From the NCBI GenBank assembly GCA_036389335.1, contig DASVQC010000004.1:28914-92913 (forward strand): 64,000 nt of DNA, given 5' to 3'. Below the pieces are notes generated by a model, which had not been told where the DNA came from, made no database searches, and was given only the letters and a program-made list of their open reading frames with translations. The first letter of the stretch is position 1. Each line of letters begins with the position of its first letter. This document shows, one piece after another, positions 14,876 to 23,157 of the stretch. The stretch is from JAIVGV01 sp036389335. Its GTDB lineage: Bacteria > Acidobacteriota > Blastocatellia > Pyrinomonadales > Pyrinomonadaceae. The position numbers and the translations under genes were made by a program.

Positions 14876-16762
14876 ATGCGGATCAAAAGTTCCCCCGTGA
14901 CGAAAACTCTGCTGTGCCTCACGCTGCTGCTGGCTTCGTGCGTCGGCATGACCGCCCCGCCGCCCGCCGACGCTCACGCGGCGACTCCGGCCCGCGCCGG
15001 GAAAATATCGCCGGACCTGTTGGCGCGCGCCGACGCGGCGCGAAGCGACGACGACCGCGTCGGCGTGATCGTTCAATCTAAGGGGCTCCCGAGTGCGCGC
15101 CTCGAAGGCTTCATCGCGGGGCGCGGGGGGCGCGTGCGGCGGGGCTTCGGTCGCTTCCGCGCGACCGCCGTGGAGTTGCCCGCCGCCGCCGTCAAGGCTC
15201 TGGCCGATTTCGCGGAGGTCGCCTACGTTTCGCCGGACAGGCCCGCCCGCCCGCTCGGACACGTGTCGCTGACTACGGGCGCGGATGCGGTGCGCACGCA
15301 GCCCGGCTCGGGCGGCGGCGGCTACACGCTCGACGGCTCCGGCGTCGGCATCGCCGTCGTCGACTCTTCGATCTCCCACTCCCACGCGTCCCTGCGGGAT
15401 CAGAACGGCGACAGCCGCGTCGTGGCCGACGTCGATTTCACCGGTGAAGGGATTCCGGCGGACGATCCTCTGGGCCACGGCACTCACGTCGCCAGCCTCG
15501 CCGCGGGCAACGACTCTGTCGCCTCCGGCGCCTACACCGGCATCGCCGCGAACGCCTCCCTCGTCAACCTGCGCGTGCTCAACTCGCAGGGCGTGGGGAC
15601 GACCTCCGGGCTGCTGGGCGCGCTGGAGTGGGTGATGGACAACCGCCAGCAGTACAACATCAGAGTGGTCAACCTGAGCCTCGGCACGGCAGCCGTCGAT
15701 TCTTACCGCAACGACCCGCTGTGCCTCGCCGTGCGCACCCTGGTGGACGCAGGGGTGGTCGTCGTGGCAGCCGCCGGCAACGAGGGGAAGAACGCCGACG
15801 GGCAGAAGGTCTACGGACTCATCCATTCGCCCGGCATCGAGCCGTCGGCGATCACGGTCGGCGCGACCAACACCTTCGACACCGACTCGCGCTCGGACGA
15901 TGGGGTCGCAACTTACTCTTCGCGCGGGCCGACCAGGAGCTACTGGACGGACGCCGGCGGCGGCGTCCACCATGACAACCTCATCAAGCCCGACCTCGTC
16001 GCGCCCGGCAACAAACTCGTCGCCGCCCAGTCGAAGGACAACGCCCTCGTCACGGCGCACCCCGAACTCGCCGCTTACTCCGACGGCGACGACGACCACG
16101 CGATGATGCGCCTGAGCGGAACCTCCATGGCCGCGCCCGTCGTCTCCGGCGCTGCCGCGCTGCTCCTGCAAGTCAACCCGAACCTGACGCCGAACATGGT
16201 GAAGACGATTCTGATGTACACGGCGCAGCCCGTCGCGGGCTTCAACACCTTAGAGCAGGGCGCGGGGCAGTTGAACGTCGAAGGGGCCGTCCGCCTCGCC
16301 CTGCTCGTTCGCGCCGACTTCTCAAGCGGCCTGGCGCTCGGCGACCCGCTGCTGACGGCGGGCGCGCCGACCCACTCCACGACCATCGCGGGGTTTCAGT
16401 TCCCGTGGGCGGGCGGGGTCGTCGCGGGGCACACCTTCGTCACCGGCGTCGGGCTCGTGACCTGCTACCAGCGGGTGTACGACCTCGGCAGCCTGCTCGG
16501 CGACGGCATCATGGCGAGCGACGGCATCATGGCGAGCGACGGCACGATGTACACGGACGGCATCATGGCGAGCGACTCGATCCTGACGAGCGACGGGGAG
16601 CCGCTCGGCGGCGGCGGTTTCTTCCTCGGCACGGGCATCATGGCGAGCGACGGAATACTTGCCTCCGACGGGGTTCTCGGCGGCGACGGCATCATGGCGA
16701 GCGACGGCATCATGGCGAGCGACTCCACGGTCTCGACCGACACGCTCGCGGGCGGAGACTGA
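14876..16762 (+). CDS. Secreted subtilisin-like serine peptidase (S8) with DGIMASD repeats
   Basis: A 628-residue exported peptidase. The N-terminus is hydrophobic with LLASC at 18-22, so lipoprotein processing at Cys22 is possible. An inhibitor-like propeptide covers about 45-120. The catalytic triad is Asp163 (in VVDSSIS, where most relatives have D-T/S-G), His201 (GHGTHV) and Ser417 (GTSMAAP). The oxyanion Asn is N302 (AAAGNEG). After the catalytic domain the tail (about 542-628) is built of DGIMASD-type repeats. The start at 14876 follows GGAG. The gene lies between a sigma-54 activator and a hybrid kinase. Expression control by that system is possible but not shown. Confidence 0.92.
   Translation: MRIKSSPVTKTLLCLTLLLASCVGMTAPPPADAHAATPARAGKISPDLLARADAARSDDDRVGVIVQSKGLPSARLEGFIAGRGGRVRRGFGRFRATAVELPAAAVKALADFAEVAYVSPDRPARPLGHVSLTTGADAVRTQPGSGGGGYTLDGSGVGIAVVDSSISHSHASLRDQNGDSRVVADVDFTGEGIPADDPLGHGTHVASLAAGNDSVASGAYTGIAANASLVNLRVLNSQGVGTTSGLLGALEWVMDNRQQYNIRVVNLSLGTAAVDSYRNDPLCLAVRTLVDAGVVVVAAAGNEGKNADGQKVYGLIHSPGIEPSAITVGATNTFDTDSRSDDGVATYSSRGPTRSYWTDAGGGVHHDNLIKPDLVAPGNKLVAAQSKDNALVTAHPELAAYSDGDDDHAMMRLSGTSMAAPVVSGAAALLLQVNPNLTPNMVKTILMYTAQPVAGFNTLEQGAGQLNVEGAVRLALLVRADFSSGLALGDPLLTAGAPTHSTTIAGFQFPWAGGVVAGHTFVTGVGLVTCYQRVYDLGSLLGDGIMASDGIMASDGTMYTDGIMASDSILTSDGEPLGGGGFFLGTGIMASDGILASDGVLGGDGIMASDGIMASDSTVSTDTLAGGD
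16499..16726 (+). repeat. Coding repeat for (D-G-I-M-A-S) units
   Basis: GGCATCATGGCGAGCGAC and variants recur about seven times in the 3' end of the subtilase gene, encoding GIMASD units with variants GTMYTD, SILTSD and GILASD. Spacing is irregular, and a Gly/Phe-rich segment interrupts the run. The near-identity at the DNA level suggests recent unit duplication. Confidence 0.85.
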
Positions 16763-16796
16763 AATCTCTCCGAGATGCGGGCTACAAACGACTGCG

Positions 16797-18776
16797 ATGG
16801 ATAACGCGATGAACGAATGTGGCGAGATGGAGGCGCGCGCGGCGCGCGGGCGCGCGACGGCGAGGTTCATGGTTCTGGCGGCGGCGGCGGGCGCGGCGGC
16901 GTGCTTAGTCTCCCTCTGGAGGCTGCGGTGGGCCGAACTCGACTGGAGTTTCGCCGTGCTGGCCGCCATTACCGTCGGCGTCGGCTCGCGCGCCGTCGTC
17001 AGCATCCCGCGCGTCAAAGGCGAGGTGTCAGCCGCCGACACCTTCATCTTCCTGACGATGATGCTCTACGGCGGCGAGGCGGCGGTCGTCCTCGCCGTCG
17101 TGGAGGCGTTCTGTTCGTCCCTGCGCTTCACCAAGACGTGGCTGACGGTCTTCTTCAACGCGGGCATCATGGGCTGCTCGGCGCTCGCCGCGGTGTGGGC
17201 CGGACGCGCCTTCTTCAAACACATCCCCGACGTCGTCACGCAGGAGTTCACGGCCCGTAACGCGGGCTTCCTCTGCGCCGTCGCGCTGACGCAGTACGCG
17301 GTCAACTCCGCGCTGGCGGCGACGCGCGAGGCGCTCAGGGACGGCAAGCCGGTCTGGCGGACGTGGAAAGCCTCCTACCTCTGGCTTTCCGTCACGACCG
17401 TGGCCTGCGCGTCCGCCGCGATGGTCAGCGCGCGGCTCATCAACGTGACCGGCTTCTACTCCGTCGTCCTCATCCTCCCGATGGTCGCCGTCGTCTACCT
17501 CGCTTACCAGACGCATCTCAAAAACGCCGAGGTCGCCGAGGCGCAGGCCGAGCAGGCGCGCAAGCACGTCAAGGAGCTCTCGCGCTACATCGACGAGCAG
17601 GAGCGCATCCGCGTGCAGTTCGCGCAGGTGGAGAAGCTGTCGGCGGTCGGCTCGCTCGCCTCGGGCGTCGCGCACGACTTCAACAACTGCCTCGCGTCCA
17701 TCCGCGGGCGGGCGGAGTTGATACTCAAGTACACGCCCGACCCGAAGACGAGGCGCGGGCTCGAACTCATCGTCAAGTCGGCCTGCGACGGCGCGAAGAC
17801 CGTCAAGCGCATTCAGGACTTCGCGCGCCAGCGGCAGGATCGCGACTTCGAGACGGTCTCCGTCGATCAACTCCTGCTCGACGTGGGCGAGATGACCAGC
17901 CCGCGCTGGAAGGACGGCGCGCAGGCGCGCGGCGTCTACATCGACCTGACGGTGGTGAACCGCTCGGGCGCGTACGTCCTCGGCGACGAGTCGGAGCTGC
18001 GCGACGTGCTGGTCAACATGATCTTCAACGCCGTGGACGCCATGCCCGGCGACGGCCATCTCACGCTCGCGGCGGAGCGGTGCGACGAGAAGATCTGCAT
18101 CGTCGTCAAAGACGACGGCGCGGGGATGGCCCCGGAAGTTCTCTCCCGCGTCTTCGACCCCTTCTTCACGACGAAGGGCGTGGGGGGCATGGGGCTGGGG
18201 CTGTCCGTGAGCTACGGCGTCATCCGCCGCCACGGCGGGACGATCAAGGTCGAGTCGGAGGTCGGGCGGGGCACGACCTTCCGGATCACGCTCCCCCTCG
18301 TTGCGTGCGCCGCGTTGCCGGCGGGCGGCGACGCCGCGGCGGAAGTGACCGCCGCACAAAATCAGAGATGCCGGGCGACGAAGATACTAGTGGTGGACGA
18401 CGAGCAGCCGGTGCGCGAGTTGCTGCGCGACCTACTCGGGGACGAGGGGGCCGAGGTGACGCTCGCCGCCAGCGGCGCGGAGGCCCTCGCGCAGTTCGAG
18501 GCGGGTGAGTTCGACGCCGTGCTCACCGATCTCGGGATGCCCGGCATGAACGGGTGGGAGTTGCTGCGCCTCATCGACGAGCGGGATCAGCAGGTGCCGC
18601 TGGCGGTCATCACGGGATGGGGCGAACTCGTCAGCGCGCACGAGGAGAAGGCGGCGCGGGTCGAGTGGGTGCTGACCAAGCCGTTCTCGATGTCGCAAAT
18701 CTGCGACGTCGCGCAGGAGATCACCCGCCGCAAGAAGTGCCGGGAGGCCGATCCGCGGGTGACGCTCGTGGCCTGA
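16797..18776 (+). CDS. Membrane-bound hybrid sensor histidine kinase
   Basis: A 659-residue protein with about six membrane segments (25-240) forming an unassigned sensor, a linker helix rich in Glu/Gln (245-275), then the kinase core. The H-box His293 lies in GVAHDFNN; the N-box NMIFNAVDAM is at 407-416, G1 DDGAGM at 439-444, the F-box FDPFFTTKG at 453-461 and G2 GMGLGLS at 464-470. A C-terminal receiver domain (527-645) has Asp578 and Lys628. The frame is open upstream, but that part only reads through the subtilase repeats, so the ATG at 16797 is preferred (16809 is an alternative). It probably feeds phosphate to the NtrC-type activator upstream; this is inferred from position only. Confidence 0.9.
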   Translation: MDNAMNECGEMEARAARGRATARFMVLAAAAGAAACLVSLWRLRWAELDWSFAVLAAITVGVGSRAVVSIPRVKGEVSAADTFIFLTMMLYGGEAAVVLAVVEAFCSSLRFTKTWLTVFFNAGIMGCSALAAVWAGRAFFKHIPDVVTQEFTARNAGFLCAVALTQYAVNSALAATREALRDGKPVWRTWKASYLWLSVTTVACASAAMVSARLINVTGFYSVVLILPMVAVVYLAYQTHLKNAEVAEAQAEQARKHVKELSRYIDEQERIRVQFAQVEKLSAVGSLASGVAHDFNNCLASIRGRAELILKYTPDPKTRRGLELIVKSACDGAKTVKRIQDFARQRQDRDFETVSVDQLLLDVGEMTSPRWKDGAQARGVYIDLTVVNRSGAYVLGDESELRDVLVNMIFNAVDAMPGDGHLTLAAERCDEKICIVVKDDGAGMAPEVLSRVFDPFFTTKGVGGMGLGLSVSYGVIRRHGGTIKVESEVGRGTTFRITLPLVACAALPAGGDAAAEVTAAQNQRCRATKILVVDDEQPVRELLRDLLGDEGAEVTLAASGAEALAQFEAGEFDAVLTDLGMPGMNGWELLRLIDERDQQVPLAVITGWGELVSAHEEKAARVEWVLTKPFSMSQICDVAQEITRRKKCREADPRVTLVA

Positions 18777-18829
18777 GAACGTCCTCCCCCGGCGCGCGAC
18801 TTCAAGCAAACCGACGGATCATTCACGCG

Positions 18830-18886
18830 GGGCCGCGCCCGCCGTTTCAACCCGGTCGCGGGTTTTTGAAACGGCGGGCGCGGCCC
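18830..18886. terminator. Large perfect hairpin, terminator-like
   Basis: A 21-bp perfect stem (18830-18850 with 18866-18886) and a 15-base loop lie in the 424-bp gap after the hybrid kinase. A T-run sits in the loop rather than after the stem, so a standard intrinsic terminator is only one reading. No gene was found in 18777-19200. Confidence 0.55.
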
Positions 18887-19200
18887 TTCGTGCCTTCGAT
18901 CCCACCGCCCGATTCCACGTCGTCATCCCTTCCGGGCGTGAAGGGCCTTGACGGCGCGGCATCCGGGCCGGAGATGCTGCGCGCTGTCGAAAACATGACG
19001 GGGCGGCGTCGAGTGTCAATATCCGGACAGCTACGCTCAGGCGTTGGGCGCGCCGGAAATCATCCCCGCCACAATAGACGCCTCAAAATGTGTGCAACGC
19101 GCGGGAATTCCGCGCGCGGGGTCGCGCCCGCCCGGCGCGCGGGCGCGGAACAGTTTTCGCAATGCCTCCCGGCGGGTGGTGTGGAAGGAGTGACGCTCGG

Positions 19201-20964
19201 ATGACTTTCAAAATCATGCTTGTGGACGACGAGCCGGCCAACTTGCGGCTGCTCGAACAGCTCTTGCGGCGCGACTACCAAGTCGTCACCGCGTCCTCGG
19301 ACGAGGACGCCCTGCGGCTGCTCGAACAGCACGACGTGGCGCTGCTCATCACCAACCAGCGGACGCCCCGCATCACCGGCATCGAGCTGCTGACCAGCAC
19401 CGCCTCGATGCGCCCGCACATGGTCAGGATCGTCCTCACCGACGACGCCGACCTGAAAGCCCTGAGCGAGTCGGCCCACTGCGGTCAAGTCTACCGCTGC
19501 GTGACGAAGCCGTGGGACGCCGCCGATCTCCGCCTGACGGTGACCCGCGCCTTGCAGCACTACACGATTAACAAGGCCCGCCACGAGACGGAGGAGGCGA
19601 ACAAGCGACTCTCGCGGCGACTGCGGGCGACGACCCAAGGGGTCATCCGCGTGATCGCCGACACGATGGAGGCGAAAGACTGTTACGTCTACGGGCACGC
19701 CCGGCGCGTCAGCGGCTACTCCGTCGCCATCGGGCGTCGGATGCGGTTAGGCGTCCAGCTCCTCGAAGAACTCTCGCTGGCCGCCCTGATGCACGACGTC
19801 GGCAAGATCGGCACGCCCGACGCGATCCTGCTCAAGCCCGCCGCGCTCAGCGAAGACGAGCAGGCCGTCGTCCGGCTGCACGCCGAACGCGGGGCGCGGA
19901 TGCTGGCAAAGGTTCCGGAGCTTGAAGAGGCGGCGGCGGCGGTGCGCCACCACCACGAAAATTATGACGGCGGGGGCTACCCGGAAGGGCTGGCGGGCGA
20001 GCGGATACCCCTCGCCTCGCGCATCATCCGCGTGGCCGACGCCTACGACGCGATGACGAGCCCGCGCCCGTTCCGCGACGCCGTCGAGCACGAGGCGGCA
20101 GTCGCGGAGTTGAGGAAGGGCGCGGGGACACACTTCGACCCGGAGGTCGTCCGGGTGTTCTGCGAGTTGGAGGCTCTGGTGCAGATTCGCGGCAGCATCA
20201 GGCGGGGCGACTTCGGGTCTCAATTCCTCTGCGCCGCGCCCCCGCCCGACTTGTGGAGGCTGCCGTCCGAAGCGTTGGTGAGGGTGGTCGAGTCTGAGCC
20301 GGCGCTCGCCGCCGGGGTCTTGCGCGCGGCGAACGCCGGGCGGGCCGGCGGCGAAACCACGGCGAGTTTGTACGCGGCTTGCGCGCGCCTCGGGGCCGGG
20401 GCGTTGCGCGACATCATCTCGCGGGGGCGCGCGGGCGGGGCGGTCAGCCACGAGGCGGACGAGTTACGCGATCACTCGCTCCGCTGCGCGACGGCGGCCA
20501 TGCTGCTGGCGGAGATGGGCGGGACGCTCGACCCGGACGAAGCCTACACCGTGGGGCTGCTCCACGATCTCGGGGAGGCTCTGCTGCGCTCTCTCTTCCC
20601 CGAAGAGGCAGAGAAAATCATCTGGCTCGGCCACTCCTTCCGGACGGACAAGGAAGTCGCCGCCTTCGGGGTCGATCACGCGCAGATCGGGCAATGGATA
20701 CTCGACGCCTGCAACGCCCCCCACGCCCTGTCCCACACCATTCAGACTCACCACGACATCAACCTCGTCATTGATCCGGCATCTCTCCTGCTGCACGTCG
20801 CCGACGCCATCGCCCACGCCGACCACCCCGACGAGGTGGCGAATCTCGACGCCCTGCCCCCGCACCGCCTCGCCGTGCTGCGGCTGACCCATGCCGACTT
20901 GGCGCGCGTCCACGAACTGACTGCCCGAGCTGTCGGCGAGAGGTTTAGACGTGTGGCCGCTTGA
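19201..20964 (+). CDS. Pseudo-receiver / HD-GYP / HDOD signalling protein
   Basis: A 587-residue cytosolic protein. The ATG at 19201 has AAGGAG upstream; upstream in-frame codons show no receiver sequence. Domain order: a receiver-like domain (3-118) with the acidic pair 9-10 and Lys103 but Asn52 where the phosphoacceptor Asp belongs (ITNQRTP); an HD-GYP domain (about 150-330) with His198-Asp199, HHE at 251-253 and DGGGYP at 256-261; and an HDOD-like domain (about 350-545) with LLHDLGEALL. HD-GYP domains of this type hydrolyse cyclic di-GMP, and the key residues are present. The Asn substitution suggests no normal phosphorylation. The next gene overlaps it by 14 bp. Confidence 0.9.
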   Translation: MTFKIMLVDDEPANLRLLEQLLRRDYQVVTASSDEDALRLLEQHDVALLITNQRTPRITGIELLTSTASMRPHMVRIVLTDDADLKALSESAHCGQVYRCVTKPWDAADLRLTVTRALQHYTINKARHETEEANKRLSRRLRATTQGVIRVIADTMEAKDCYVYGHARRVSGYSVAIGRRMRLGVQLLEELSLAALMHDVGKIGTPDAILLKPAALSEDEQAVVRLHAERGARMLAKVPELEEAAAAVRHHHENYDGGGYPEGLAGERIPLASRIIRVADAYDAMTSPRPFRDAVEHEAAVAELRKGAGTHFDPEVVRVFCELEALVQIRGSIRRGDFGSQFLCAAPPPDLWRLPSEALVRVVESEPALAAGVLRAANAGRAGGETTASLYAACARLGAGALRDIISRGRAGGAVSHEADELRDHSLRCATAAMLLAEMGGTLDPDEAYTVGLLHDLGEALLRSLFPEEAEKIIWLGHSFRTDKEVAAFGVDHAQIGQWILDACNAPHALSHTIQTHHDINLVIDPASLLLHVADAIAHADHPDEVANLDALPPHRLAVLRLTHADLARVHELTARAVGERFRRVAA

Positions 20965-21967
20965 CACCCGCATGAGCGAAAGGCCCTCACGGCGGTGGGC
21001 GGCGTGCCCCGCCGCGCGCGCCGCGCTGTGCGCCGCCGGGCTCGTCGGGCTCGCGCTCAACGTGCTGGCCGCGGACATCCCCGGCGCGGCCACGCAGCCC
21101 GCGCTCCGAGAGAAGGACGTCCGGCGGGCGGAGAAGGTCTTGGCGAAACTCGCCACGCTGGACCGGGCGGCCACGTCGGGCGAAGACCCGAAAGCGTACC
21201 ACGCCCTCGCCGCCGAACTTTACCCCGGCCTCTTCGTCACGGTCGCCGACATGCGCGAGAGCGACCTGAAAACAGACCTCGACACGGCAGCGTTTTTATA
21301 CGCGAGGGTGGGCCGGGCGTGGCTCGCCGCCGGCGCGTCGAAGGCGGACTGCGAAAACGAAAGGCGGGACGTTTACCTGCCGCTGTGTCTCGACCTGCGG
21401 GGCGGCACGGCGCGGCAACTGCTCCTCTCGAAGGCGCGCCTGCACGCGCGCTGGGCCGAGGCCGTCGTGAAAAATTACAGGGGGGCGGGTGACGCCGAAA
21501 CCGTCCGCGCGTTGGCGGCGATGAAGGCCGCAAGAGAAAACGACCGGGTGATCGTCGCCCGGATAGTCGAAAAGCTACAGCCCCTCCAGCGGCTGATTAA
21601 CAACTACCCGACGTACGCCGACTATCAGGAGGGCCGCGCCGCGTCCGAGGTCGGCCCCGACAGGACGGACGCGGAGGTCGCCGACGCCCTGAGCACCGCG
21701 TCTCTGCTGCTCGCTTCGATGCCCCGTAGCCCGGCCTTCTACCACCTGTCGGGCGCGCGTGACAGCTACAGGGACGGGCTGTTCTGGTACCGGAAGGTTC
21801 AACGGTCGAGGAGCATGGTGGTGTCCGCCGAGGCGTTCGAGGGCGACCCGCTGAGAGACCTGCGGTTGAATGCGGATCAAGTCGGCTACGCCGTCGTCGT
21901 CAACTGGAGGGCGGCGGCGAAATATACGCGCATCGCGGAACACTCATTGTCGCTTGCCGGACGGTAA
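20951..21967 (+). CDS. Hypothetical membrane-anchored or exported protein
   Basis: A 338-residue protein if the GTG at 20951 is used; it has GAGAGG seven bases upstream and overlaps the HD-GYP gene by 14 bp. An ATG at 20972 (331 residues) is the alternative. There is a hydrophobic segment at about 21-42, then a helical, Ala/Arg/Glu-rich body with LRLNADQVGYAVVVNWRAA near the end. No domain was recognised. Cotranscription and probable translational coupling with the HD-GYP protein suggest an accessory or sensing role in the same pathway. This is inferred from position only. Confidence 0.8.
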   Translation: MWPLDTRMSERPSRRWAACPAARAALCAAGLVGLALNVLAADIPGAATQPALREKDVRRAEKVLAKLATLDRAATSGEDPKAYHALAAELYPGLFVTVADMRESDLKTDLDTAAFLYARVGRAWLAAGASKADCENERRDVYLPLCLDLRGGTARQLLLSKARLHARWAEAVVKNYRGAGDAETVRALAAMKAARENDRVIVARIVEKLQPLQRLINNYPTYADYQEGRAASEVGPDRTDAEVADALSTASLLLASMPRSPAFYHLSGARDSYRDGLFWYRKVQRSRSMVVSAEAFEGDPLRDLRLNADQVGYAVVVNWRAAAKYTRIAEHSLSLAGR

Positions 21968-22178
21968 AGAGAGTAACCTTCGGGTTAGCCGCGAGTTAGA
22001 GCGTACGATTGACCGAGGATGACTCCCGGGTGCGCCGACTATATAATTACCCTTCTTAGACCGGGCAACAAATCCGCGCCGCGCGACGTTAATGATTGCT
22101 GAGCCGGATCGTTCGTCTCTGTAGCCACTCCCCCGTAATCGTCCCACGCGCCGCGCGCCGACAACCCGGAGACTCCGG

Positions 22179-23015
22179 ATGCAGCAGCCCCGCACGCAAG
22201 CCCAGACGCGCACGCTCGCGAGCCGCGAGGTGGCGGGCCTGCGCCTCGCCGAGACCGCCTACCCCGCGCGCCTGCGTATGCCGCGCCACGCGCACGCCCC
22301 CGCCTCCTTCAGCCTCGTCTTAAGCGGCGGCTACGAGGAGACCGCCGGGTCGCGCCGCTTCGACTGCCGCCCCGCCACGCTCGTCTGCCGCCCGCCCGAA
22401 GAGTCGCACTCGGTCGCCTTCCACGACGCGGAGGTGCGCATCTTCCGCGTCGAGGTCGGGGGCGCGTGGCTGGAGAGGGCGCGCGAGTGCCGCGTCGGTT
22501 GGGAGGGCGCGAAGGAGTTCGCCGCGGGCTCCGCCCAGTCGCTCGCGCTCCGCCTCTACAAAGAGTTCCGCGCCGCCGATCAGTTCTCCGCCCTCGCCGT
22601 CGAAGGGCTCGCGCTTGAGCTGCTGGCCGAGGCCGGTCGCACCTACGCGCGCACGCCCCGGCGCGCGCGCCCGCCCGCGTGGCTCGCCGAGGCGCGCGAC
22701 GCGCTGCGCGAGAGCCTGACGGAGACCTTCTCGCTCGCCGCGCTCGCGCGCCGCGTCGGCGTCCACCCCGTCCACCTCGCGCACGAGTTCCGCCGCCACT
22801 TCGGGACGAGCGCGGGCGAGTACGCGCGCCGCCTGCGCGTCGAGGAGGCGTGCCGCGCGCTCGCGCAGACAGACCTGCCGCTCTCGGCCATCGCCGCGCG
22901 CCTAGGCTTCTACGATCAGAGCCACTTCACCAACTCGTTCAAGCGCGCGACGGCGCGCACGCCCGCCCAGTACCGCGCCCTCTTCCGCGGCGCGCAGCAA
23001 TCCCTTCCAAGCTAG
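22179..23015 (+). CDS. AraC family transcriptional regulator
   Basis: A 278-residue regulator with an N-terminal cupin-like sensor part (about 15-105; HAHAPASFSLVLSGGYEE, RPPEESHSVAF). The C-terminal AraC/XylS DNA-binding domain (about 170-272) has two helix-turn-helix motifs: FSLAALARRVGVHPVHLAHEF and SAIAARLGFYDQSHFTNSFK. The residues are family-typical. The gene stands alone. The downstream tricorn-like peptidase gene has its own leader, and no target can be named. The start at 22179 has GGAGAC upstream. Confidence 0.93.
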   Translation: MQQPRTQAQTRTLASREVAGLRLAETAYPARLRMPRHAHAPASFSLVLSGGYEETAGSRRFDCRPATLVCRPPEESHSVAFHDAEVRIFRVEVGGAWLERARECRVGWEGAKEFAAGSAQSLALRLYKEFRAADQFSALAVEGLALELLAEAGRTYARTPRRARPPAWLAEARDALRESLTETFSLAALARRVGVHPVHLAHEFRRHFGTSAGEYARRLRVEEACRALAQTDLPLSAIAARLGFYDQSHFTNSFKRATARTPAQYRALFRGAQQSLPS

Positions 23016-23157
23016 CTTTCAACCTTCCAAGACCCGCGCCGCGCGGCGCGTCTATAATTCGGGCCGTCGCGTTCCGTTCTCAACCGGGGCGGCGGGGGCC
23101 GTGGCCTCGCCGCCCGCTCGTTCGTGAATCACTCGCCCGACGAAAGAGAGATGGCCC

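Noticed and set aside
16659..16796. An earlier start of the hybrid kinase
   Set aside because: The residues read through the subtilase DGIMASD repeat in another frame and show no signal or membrane sequence.
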